DNA from: an uncultured Clostridia bacterium
GTDB lineage: Bacteria; Bacillota; Clostridia; UBA1381
Direction: 5' to 3'
NCBI GenBank assembly: GCA_945948775.1
Contig: CAMFCK010000053.1
Location: forward strand, 1-6,494
Length of the DNA: 6,494 bases
Numbering within the stretch: the stretch's first letter is position 1; each line of letters begins with the position of its first letter. Shown here in pieces: positions 1 to 5,645 of this stretch. The notes beneath the pieces were generated by a model, which saw nothing but the letters and a program-made list of their open reading frames with translations, ran no database searches and was not told the DNA's origin. The position numbers and the translations under genes are program-made.

Positions 1-2
1 AT

Positions 3-854
3 ATGAAAATAAGAATGAGAGTAATTATTAGCGCTATCGCATTGCTAATGGGATTAATGCATCCGGCATACAATATAAGCGCATATTACGAGAATACGGA
101 CGACTATTGCGTGGATGTTACGGTAAATGATGAGCTTCTTGTATTTGATGTGGCTCCGTTTGTTGAAAACGGAAGAACGCTTATTCCGGTGAGGACGGTT
201 TCAGAGTATCTAAAATACAATGTAAATTGGTATGAAAATGAGCAAAAGGTTGAAATTAGTTCGGGAGCAGACAATTTGACGCTTTTTATCGGTAGTATGG
301 AATACTATAAAAACGGAGAAGCAAAGACGCTGGATGTCCCGGCAAAAATAAAAGACGGAAGAACTCTTGTGCCGCTGAGGCTGATAGCCGAAGAATTTGG
401 CTGTGAGGTTGAATGGAACGACGAGCTAAGGCTGGTAAGCATTATTAAATATAATGTTGTCGAAGTAAAAACTCCCCAAGAGCTTTTGGAAAATGCCAAA
501 AACTACACAAAAATTATTCTCACAGAGAGTGAATATAACCTGTCGGAGCTTGATGATATAATCATTTCCAATCCGGCAGTTTATAAGGAAGATGCATTTG
601 ACGGATATGAATATGTTATTGAAGGATTGTTTAATTTCGTTATTGAAGGTGGGCGCAATGATAATTCCTGCATTATTACCGAATCCACTTATGCGAATGT
701 CTTAAGCTTTAAAAACTGTTTTGACCTTACCCTTAAAAATATCACAGCAGGGCACAAGGCCGAAAAAGGCTCTTGCACCGGCGGCGTGATATATACGGAG
801 GGCTGCGGTGGAGTGAATATTGATAAATGCAGTCTGTGCGGATGGGACACTTAG
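3..854 (+). CDS. Exported copper-amine-oxidase-N-like / beta-helix protein, 5' part
   Basis: This 283-residue reading frame is the N-terminal part of a secreted surface protein. Residues 1-27 form a signal peptide: basic MKIRMR, a hydrophobic core at about 7-18, and a possible cleavage after I-S-A at 25-27. Residues about 36-148 carry two copies of the half-repeat typical of the copper amine oxidase N-terminal-like domain (PF07833): NGRTLIPVRTVSEYL at 56-70 and DGRTLVPLRLIAEEFG at 118-133, the latter followed by VEW. In clostridia this domain is a stalk or wall-associated module, not an amine oxidase. From about 155 the chain becomes a pectate-lyase-like right-handed beta-helix with short N/C-rich rungs. 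It stops at a TAG in mid-rung, but the same fold resumes downstream in the same frame, so the stop is the product of an indel (see 840-893). Only two bases precede the ATG, so no ribosome site can be checked; M5 is a possible alternative start. The ligand or substrate is unknown and no catalytic residues are evident. Confidence 0.8.
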   Translation: MKIRMRVIISAIALLMGLMHPAYNISAYYENTDDYCVDVTVNDELLVFDVAPFVENGRTLIPVRTVSEYLKYNVNWYENEQKVEISSGADNLTLFIGSMEYYKNGEAKTLDVPAKIKDGRTLVPLRLIAEEFGCEVEWNDELRLVSIIKYNVVEVKTPQELLENAKNYTKIILTESEYNLSELDDIIISNPAVYKEDAFDGYEYVIEGLFNFVIEGGRNDNSCIITESTYANVLSFKNCFDLTLKNITAGHKAEKGSCTGGVIYTEGCGGVNIDKCSLCGWDT

Positions 855-893
855 GGAAGAAGTACATAACGCAAAACGAGCATGGGGTTACCC
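840..893 (+). other. Double compensating frameshift joining the two beta-helix parts
   Basis: The frame used from position 3 meets TAG at 852-854 and TAA at 867-869, yet the identical frame resumes good beta-helix sequence after about 894. Between the stops the fold continues in another frame: from 851 it reads LGKKYITQNEHGVT, then skipping one C of the CCC run at 891-893 gives ATEIYECSYG, a typical beta-helix rung. The simplest repair is one base lost at about 840-852 and one base gained at 891-893, giving a protein of about 397 residues. The third frame is also open here (REEVHNAK from 853), so a three-indel history is possible. I cannot tell true mutation from assembly error. Confidence 0.7.
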
Positions 894-1196
894 GCTACCG
901 AAATATATGAATGCAGCTACGGTCTGGTTGATTTGTATGTGAGCAGCGGTATAAGGTTTTACAACTGTATTTTCAGAGATTCCGAAGAGTTTTCCATGTT
1001 TGATATAAACCAGTGTCAGGACATAAGCGTGAAAAATTCGGTGATTAAAAATAACAGAAGCGGTGAATGGAGTGCCTTTATAAGCACTTATGAAAGCAAA
1101 AACATTGAATTTACTGGATGTGAATTCAAAGATAATTTGTATACGGATTTTTGCAGCGGTCAAAATGTTAAATTTAACGAATGTAATTTGCAATGA
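882..1196 (+). pseudogene. Detached 3' part of the beta-helix surface protein
   Basis: This is the C-terminal portion of the protein that begins at position 3, separated from it by the indels at 840-893. It has no credible start of its own: no Shine-Dalgarno site precedes the ATG at 882, and that ATG lies inside the damaged region. The residues repeat the pattern of a right-handed parallel beta-helix with rungs of roughly 22-25 residues, for example GIRFYNCIF, DISVKNSVI, NIEFTGCEF and NVKFNECNL, each of the form x-[IV]-x-[FV]-x-[ND]-[CS]. These match the rungs at the end of the upstream part (DLTLKNITA, GVNIDKCSL). It ends in TGA 25 bases before the next gene, whose own ribosome site is strong. 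If the frame is intact in the living genome, this is simply the carboxyl half of a protein of about 397 residues. If not, it is untranslated remnant sequence. Confidence 0.7.
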
Positions 1197-1221
1197 TAAA
1201 CGAATATAAGGAGGTACAATC

Positions 1222-2313
1222 ATGGACAACACAATTTTGGATTACAAATGTCCCTGCTGCGGCGCTCCCCTTGCATTTAACGCAGCAAATCAGAATCTGC
1301 ACTGCGAGTCCTGCGGAACGGATTTTGACCTTGATACTATGAAACAGCTTGATGAAGCAGACGAAAGCGGCATGACCTCATCAAAGTATGACTGGGAGCA
1401 TTACGAGCCGAGGAGCTTTGAGGAGAGCGAGGCGGTCAATCTTTCTTCCTATTCCTGCCCCTCATGCGGTGCGGAGATTACGGGGGATGACACGCTGGGT
1501 TCAACGGTCTGCCCCTACTGCGGCAACTCCACCATTGTCAAAGGACAGTTTGAGGGTTCACTTCGCCCGGATTATGTAATTCCGTTTAAGGTGGATAAAA
1601 AAGCGGCTATGGCTGAGTTTGAAAAAGCGTATAAAAACGCACCCTTTCTTCCCAATGAGTTTAAGGAAAAAAAGAAAATTGAAGAAATGGCGGGAGTATA
1701 CATACCGTTTTGGATGTTTGACTGCGACTGCAATGCGGATATACGCTATAGTGCACAACGAATGACGCATTGGAGCGATGCAAATTACGAATACACCAAA
1801 ACCGATTTCTATAAGCTGATCCGCTCGGGAAGCATCTGCTTTGCAAACATTCCGGTGGACGGCTCGAAAAAGGCGGACGACGCCTATATGGAAGCGGTAG
1901 AACCCTTTGATTATACGGATGCGGTAGACTTTAATACAGCATACCTTTCCGGATATCTTGCCGACAAGTATGATGTAACGGCAGAGGAAAGTATCGACAG
2001 AGCAAATGAACGCGTTAAAAAAAGCACCGAAGATACCTTTGCCCAAACGGCGGCGGGCTATTCAGCTGTTATTCCCGAAACCTCGTATGTAAGTTTTTCA
2101 AACGGAAAAATCAGGTATTCACTTCTTCCGGTATGGATGCTTAACATCAAATATCAGGGTGAAAATTATAAATATGCCATAAACGGGCAGACAGGAAAAA
2201 CAGTTGGGAGATATCCGGTGGATAAAAAGAAAAAATGGCTGTATTTCGGAAAAGTATATGCGATCGGTCTTGTGGTTTGCATAGCCGCCGCAAAGCTTTT
2301 CGGATTGCTGTAA
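1222..2313 (+). CDS. Double zinc-ribbon protein with C-terminal membrane anchor (YdjG-like, TFIIB-type zinc ribbon)
   Basis: This 363-residue protein starts with two zinc ribbons. The first has CxxC at 10-13 and 28-31 (CPCCG, CESCG); the second has C79/C82 and C97/C100 (CPSCG, CPYCG). They are joined by an acidic linker. A central domain (about 115-325) includes the family's typical stretches YVIPFKVDK, GVYIPFWMFD and, near the end, PVWMLNIKYQ then NGQTGKTVG. Residues about 339-362 are hydrophobic after a KKKK patch, so the protein is a tail-anchored membrane protein with its ribbons in the cytoplasm. Databases usually label such proteins 'TFIIB-type zinc ribbon-containing'; no transcription role is implied. 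B. subtilis YdjG has this layout and, as I recall, sits with YdjH at the membrane to recruit YdjI and PspA. The start is fixed by AAGGAGGT at 1208-1215, seven bases before ATG. The gene ends 12 bases before the TPM gene, which suggests co-translation. Confidence 0.88.
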   Translation: MDNTILDYKCPCCGAPLAFNAANQNLHCESCGTDFDLDTMKQLDEADESGMTSSKYDWEHYEPRSFEESEAVNLSSYSCPSCGAEITGDDTLGSTVCPYCGNSTIVKGQFEGSLRPDYVIPFKVDKKAAMAEFEKAYKNAPFLPNEFKEKKKIEEMAGVYIPFWMFDCDCNADIRYSAQRMTHWSDANYEYTKTDFYKLIRSGSICFANIPVDGSKKADDAYMEAVEPFDYTDAVDFNTAYLSGYLADKYDVTAEESIDRANERVKKSTEDTFAQTAAGYSAVIPETSYVSFSNGKIRYSLLPVWMLNIKYQGENYKYAINGQTGKTVGRYPVDKKKKWLYFGKVYAIGLVVCIAAAKLFGLL

Positions 2314-2325
2314 GGGGGTGAGAAG

Positions 2326-3093
2326 ATGAAAAGAATAAGTTCTTTTATTCTGTTGTTCCTTGTTATATGCGCTGTTGCCTTTCCGTTTTCGGTGTCGGCG
2401 GAACATCCGCCTGAGCTTATAGATGTTCCCAATATGCTGTCCGAAAGCGAATACATCGAGCTTTCGGACAAACTTGCCGCCTTGCGGGATACATACGATG
2501 TTGACGTTGCCTTCATTATCAGCGATGAAATGATAACGGAGGACGCACAAGCCGAGGCGGACGATATCTATGATTCCTACGAATATGGAGTCGGCGAAAA
2601 TTACGACGGCATTTTATACTTCGTTTGTGAAACAACCCATGAATATGCATTTTCCACCTGCGGCAGGGCGACAGAAATCTTTAACGATGACGGTCTGGAA
2701 TATATCGACGAAGCAATGCTGCCTTATCTGAAAAAAGGCGATTATTATCAGGCCGGTATGGTATATGCCGATAAGTGCGCAGAGCTTATGGGCATGGCGG
2801 CAAACGGAGAGCCGTATAAAAAGAAAATAAATATACTGTATGTTATCGCGGGGATTATTTTGATTCCCTTGGCAGCAGCGTTCGCATTCATGACACGCAA
2901 GCTCTCGAAAATGAATACGGCTGTCATGCAGCCGGGAGCGGCGAATTATATGAAGCCGGGAAGTATGAATATGGATTTTTCACGGGATATATTTCTTTAC
3001 AGCACGGTTTCGAAAAGAGAAAAACCAAAGGAAAGCAGTACACACACGTCATCCTCGGGAAGAACGCACGGCGGAAGAAGCGGAAGCTTTTGA
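2326..3093 (+). CDS. TPM-domain membrane protein (YdjH-like)
   Basis: This 255-residue protein has a clear signal peptide (residues 1-25, MKR then a hydrophobic core, likely cut after V-S-A before EHPP). An extracytoplasmic TPM domain (PF04536, about 30-155) follows, with the family's typical elements: LSESEYIELSDKLAALRDTYDVD, the strand VAFIISDEM, ENYDGILYFV and the helical YYQAGMVYADKCAELM. A KKK patch and a transmembrane helix come next (about 168-189), then a low-complexity cytoplasmic tail ending in SSSGRTHGGRSGSF, the Ser/Gly-rich ending common to clostridial TPM proteins. TPM domains occur in photosystem repair and membrane-associated proteins; some were reported as phosphatases, but no activity can be assigned here. 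Length and layout agree with B. subtilis YdjH (about 254 residues), the partner of YdjG, whose counterpart is immediately upstream. The ribosome site is AAGGGGGTG just before the ATG, starting within the preceding stop codon. Confidence 0.9.
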   Translation: MKRISSFILLFLVICAVAFPFSVSAEHPPELIDVPNMLSESEYIELSDKLAALRDTYDVDVAFIISDEMITEDAQAEADDIYDSYEYGVGENYDGILYFVCETTHEYAFSTCGRATEIFNDDGLEYIDEAMLPYLKKGDYYQAGMVYADKCAELMGMAANGEPYKKKINILYVIAGIILIPLAAAFAFMTRKLSKMNTAVMQPGAANYMKPGSMNMDFSRDIFLYSTVSKREKPKESSTHTSSSGRTHGGRSGSF

Positions 3094-3125
3094 TGTAATA
3101 TAAAATAATTTGGAGGTAGAAAATT

Positions 3126-3878
3126 ATGGCTAAGAAAAATTGCTCAATATGTGGTGCGGAAATAGGTCTTATGAAACAGGTACAGCTTGCGGACAGAGAA
3201 TTCATTTGTCGGGATTGTGTAAAGAAAACAAGTCCGTTTTTTGTTCCTTTGGAGAGAACTACATACGATTACAAGGAACACATGAAACAGTTGGAAAACG
3301 GGAAAAAGCTTTATGACGCATATTTTGCGGGTAACAAGGCTGCGGAAAAGTTTCTTTCCAAGCGTGTTTTGGTGGATAAAAACACAGGACTTATGTGCAT
3401 TACCGAAAAACGCGGCAGAATTATCCTCTGGGGAGGCACACCGTTTTATATGGTGTTCAGAATTGCAGATCTTGAAATTTGCGAGGGTGAATCAAGATTT
3501 GAAAAAGGCTCAGACGGAAAAAATGTGGAAAAATTCGAAACACACTTTATATTTCACGATGTGGTCGGATTGTATGACTTTAAGGTACCGTCAAGCAAAG
3601 GCTCACATGACGCTATGATGAAGTGTCTTGATAAAATTTTAGGCAAAACGGGATTCGGCTCTATCAAAGCCGGTTTCAAGAAAAATCAGGAAGACGTACG
3701 GATGGCGGCATCCATTGCCGGAAATCTGAAAAATATGATGGCAAACAAGGACGGAGGAGCTGAAGCAATGCGTCAGGATGCGGAGGAAATTGCGGAAGCC
3801 ATGGAAAACAGCTTTTATCACGGACGCGAGGAGCTTGTGGCAAAAGCCGACGCGGCAATTAAGAATGTTCTGGGATAA
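3126..3878 (+). CDS. DUF4428 zinc-binding protein
   Basis: This 250-residue cytoplasmic protein has no signal peptide or membrane helix. Residues 5-33 form a small treble-clef-like zinc site with C6/C9 and C28/C31 (NCSICGAEIGL, then ICRDCVKK), the hallmark of DUF4428. A middle region (about 80-155) is predicted beta-rich by eye, with alternating hydrophobic strands such as GLMCITEKRGRIILW and FMVF-like segments. That resembles a PH-like or barrel fold, but this is inference. The C-terminal 95 residues are charged and helical (KKNQEDVRMAASIAG to the end), suited to protein-protein contact. DUF4428 genes are recurrent companions of SPFH and zinc-ribbon genes in clostridia (my recollection, not tested), so an adaptor role in the same complex is plausible. 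The start is set by TTGGAGGT at 3110-3117, nine bases upstream. A 32-base AT-rich gap separates it from the TPM gene and a 20-base gap from the SLH gene. Confidence 0.82.
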   Translation: MAKKNCSICGAEIGLMKQVQLADREFICRDCVKKTSPFFVPLERTTYDYKEHMKQLENGKKLYDAYFAGNKAAEKFLSKRVLVDKNTGLMCITEKRGRIILWGGTPFYMVFRIADLEICEGESRFEKGSDGKNVEKFETHFIFHDVVGLYDFKVPSSKGSHDAMMKCLDKILGKTGFGSIKAGFKKNQEDVRMAASIAGNLKNMMANKDGGAEAMRQDAEEIAEAMENSFYHGREELVAKADAAIKNVLG

Positions 3879-3898
3879 AAAGAAAAGAGGTGAAGTAA

Positions 3899-5083
3899 AT
3901 GAGAAAAATTACAACACTTTTAACAGCAATAATTTTGCTGGCAAATACTATCGCTTTTGCGGAGTCAAGGACATATAAATCTTCGAACGGTATTTTTGAC
4001 TATACTTCAGACGGCGTGGTTACAGCCTATTACGGCGATGAGCTTGTTTCGGTTCCGTCCGACATAGACGGGATGCCAATACGGAAAATCGGCGATAAGC
4101 TTTGCTTTGATTTAGACATTTCCACAGTATATATGGAAGATGGAATAGAAGAAATCGGAGAAAGCGCCTTCGAGGGTTGCAGCGCGACCTATGTGGATAT
4201 TGCGGCATCTGTAAGAACGGTTGCTGACCGCGCTTTTGCGAACTGTGATTGTCTTACGGATGTTGTGCTGGGCAGTGAAAATGTTACATTCGGGTATGAT
4301 GTGTTTATGGGAACAGGGTATCTTAATTTTACGGTTCCGTGTACGGCAAATCTTGAAATGCTGACGGATAAAATTTCCGATGCAAAAGGCGGCAATGATT
4401 TCGGATTTTCAATCATGCATAACGCTTTGGTTGAAAGCATGACCGAAAAGGATATTTTCGGTGAAAATATGTTCTACTGCGAGGACTGCGGATTTAAGGG
4501 CAGCAAGTATTTAGAAGATATTTCTCTGCCGTTTTCCGATGTATCCGATGACGCATGGTATTACCCTTATGTTCAGACAGCGTACAGCTTTGGCATAATA
4601 AACGGCAAAAGCGAAACGATATTTGATCCGAATGCGGGACTTACCTGCGCGGAAGCGGCAAAAATTGCAGCAAGTATTCATCGGTTAAATCGGTATGATG
4701 ACGACGGCATGGAATTTCAGCCGACCGGAGAGAACTGGTACGATACTTATGTTGATTATTGCTATGCGGCAGGTATACTTGAGGATTATGTAGTTTTTGA
4801 CTGGAACAAAAATGCTACACGGGCACAGATGGCATATTTGTTCTCCCGCTGCGATACAGAGCCGTATTATATCAATGAAGTTCCGCTGACCGATATACCG
4901 GACGTGGATGAAACAACACCTTTTGCCTATGAAATTCTTGACCTGTATAACAAAGGAATTGCCGTAGGCAGCAACGAGTATTATGCATTCTATCCCGATT
5001 CAGAGGTGAAACGCAGCGAAGCAGCGGCTTTGATTTCGAGAATTCTGTGCCGGGATATGCGGATAGAATTGCCGAAGGGATGA
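3899..5083 (+). CDS. BspA-type leucine-rich repeat protein with three SLH domains
   Basis: This 394-residue secreted surface protein has a signal peptide at 1-21 (MRKITTLLTAIILLANTIAFA, cut after A-F-A). Residues about 30-150 contain a short LRR_5/BspA-type repeat array, with the units VPSDIDGMPIRKIGDKLCF, VYMEDGIEEIGESAFEGC, VDIAASVRTVADRAFANC and VVLGSENVTFGYDVFMG. A spacer follows that includes an isolated CxxC (C194/C197, YCEDCGFKG). Residues about 211-383 hold three SLH domains, which normally anchor proteins non-covalently to pyruvylated secondary cell-wall polymer: FSDVSDDAWYYPYV onward, WYDTYVDYCYAAGI onward, and LTDIPDVDETTPFAYEI onward. The polymer-binding TRAE motif reads TCAE in SLH1 (Arg replaced by Cys), TRAQ in SLH2 and KRSE in SLH3, so SLH1 may be a weak binder. 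The ribosome site is AGAGGTG at 3886-3892, seven bases before ATG. The stop overlaps the next gene's proposed ATG. The ligand of the repeats is unknown. Confidence 0.88.
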   Translation: MRKITTLLTAIILLANTIAFAESRTYKSSNGIFDYTSDGVVTAYYGDELVSVPSDIDGMPIRKIGDKLCFDLDISTVYMEDGIEEIGESAFEGCSATYVDIAASVRTVADRAFANCDCLTDVVLGSENVTFGYDVFMGTGYLNFTVPCTANLEMLTDKISDAKGGNDFGFSIMHNALVESMTEKDIFGENMFYCEDCGFKGSKYLEDISLPFSDVSDDAWYYPYVQTAYSFGIINGKSETIFDPNAGLTCAEAAKIAASIHRLNRYDDDGMEFQPTGENWYDTYVDYCYAAGILEDYVVFDWNKNATRAQMAYLFSRCDTEPYYINEVPLTDIPDVDETTPFAYEILDLYNKGIAVGSNEYYAFYPDSEVKRSEAAALISRILCRDMRIELPKG

Positions 5084-5625
5084 GAAATGCGGTGAAAATG
5101 GTGAAGCTGATTGCAATTTTTACAGTTCTTGCGAATCTGTTCGGGTGTAAAATGCCCGACCTGCATATGTTGGACGGTCCGGGTATGGAATATGTAGACA
5201 GCGCATATCGGACGGAATACGCAAACACCCTGCCCTTTGATGAAATTGAGGAATATCCTTATTGCGCGGCTGCCTATTTGGGAAAAGGCGAAGAAGGAAA
5301 AGCAAACTGTGATGTGTACATAGAAAAACAGTTTTCATCATTGCCGAAGGAAGCGGTTGAAAAAATAGAGCATTTTGACTGCGGCGGAGAGGAATGGTAC
5401 CTGATTATTCCAAGGTGGCCCGTTTCAAATGACATCCTTTTAAAAGATACGGGAGAAAAATTTGCAGAAAACAACGGAGCCCCTTTTGTCGTAGTTTGCA
5501 GCAATAACATCACGATTCGTTCGCTTGCGCAGGGCAACCGGTATGAGTACACGCCTCAAATTGATGAAAATAACAGGTTGATATGCACGGAGGATGTATG
5601 GGATATTACAGAGTATAACGATTAA
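5080..5625 (+). CDS. Small putative lipoprotein of unknown family
   Basis: I do not recognise this 181-residue protein. From the ATG at 5080 it begins MRNAVKMVKLIAIFTVLANLFGC: basic start, hydrophobic core and a lipobox-like LFGC with the acylation cysteine at residue 23, so it should be a lipid-anchored protein outside the membrane. The mature part is acidic and has five more cysteines (62, 77, 101, 140, 169), which could form disulfides; it shows alternating strands such as EEWYLIIPRWP and APFVVVCSNNITI and no repeat or catalytic motif. Start choice: the frame is open from a GTG at 5047, but that lies inside the SLH gene and would bury the lipobox at residue 34. ATG 5080 overlaps the SLH stop as ATGA, which favours translational coupling, while GTG 5092 or ATG 5098 would also leave a working signal; GAAGGG at 5074-5079 is too close to 5080 but suits 5092. 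Coupling suggests it partners the SLH protein at the cell surface. Confidence 0.72.
   Translation: MRNAVKMVKLIAIFTVLANLFGCKMPDLHMLDGPGMEYVDSAYRTEYANTLPFDEIEEYPYCAAAYLGKGEEGKANCDVYIEKQFSSLPKEAVEKIEHFDCGGEEWYLIIPRWPVSNDILLKDTGEKFAENNGAPFVVVCSNNITIRSLAQGNRYEYTPQIDENNRLICTEDVWDITEYND
5081..5083 (+). other. ATGA stop/start overlap (translational coupling site)
   Basis: The ATG at 5080-5082 overlaps the TGA stop of the SLH gene at 5081-5083. Such overlaps usually let a terminating ribosome restart on the next frame. The purine-rich GAAGGG directly before it may help hold the ribosome. This supports the lipoprotein being made in proportion to the SLH protein. Confidence 0.5.
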
Positions 5626-5645
5626 ATTTTGAAAGGAGTTTACAT

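Noticed and set aside
840..893. Programmed ribosomal frameshifting to explain the broken beta-helix frame
   Set aside because: It would need a -1 event and a +1 event within about 40 bases. No X-XXY-YYZ slippery heptamer, downstream stem-loop or strong upstream Shine-Dalgarno element is visible, so indels or assembly errors are simpler.
888..1232. Antisense frame opposite the beta-helix 3' part
   Set aside because: The sense strand shows clear beta-helix rungs; the antisense translation has no family resemblance and would overlap the strong ribosome site of the next gene.
1558..2046. Long antisense open frame (162 codons) opposite the zinc-ribbon gene
   Set aside because: It lies wholly inside a well-supported gene with conserved domains, has a Cys/Ile/Arg-rich shadow-like composition, and no ribosome site or recognisable domain.
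2119..2550. Two antisense open frames across the zinc-ribbon/TPM gene junction
   Set aside because: They run against two convincing genes with good ribosome sites. Their composition is that of reverse-complement shadows, and neither has a recognisable motif.
3094..3125. AT-rich gap with a TATAAA/TAAAAT-like element as an internal promoter
   Set aside because: AT-rich spacers produce such matches by chance, and I found no acceptable -35 element at 16-18 bases upstream.
5047..5079. Extended lipoprotein start at the GTG at 5047
   Set aside because: It lies inside the SLH coding region, has no ribosome site and would place a charged 12-residue leader before the signal peptide. The ATGA overlap at 5080 or a start at 5092/5098 is more natural.
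4872..5228. Antisense open frame spanning the SLH/lipoprotein junction
   Set aside because: It covers the ends of two coupled sense genes and shows no domain, signal peptide or ribosome site.
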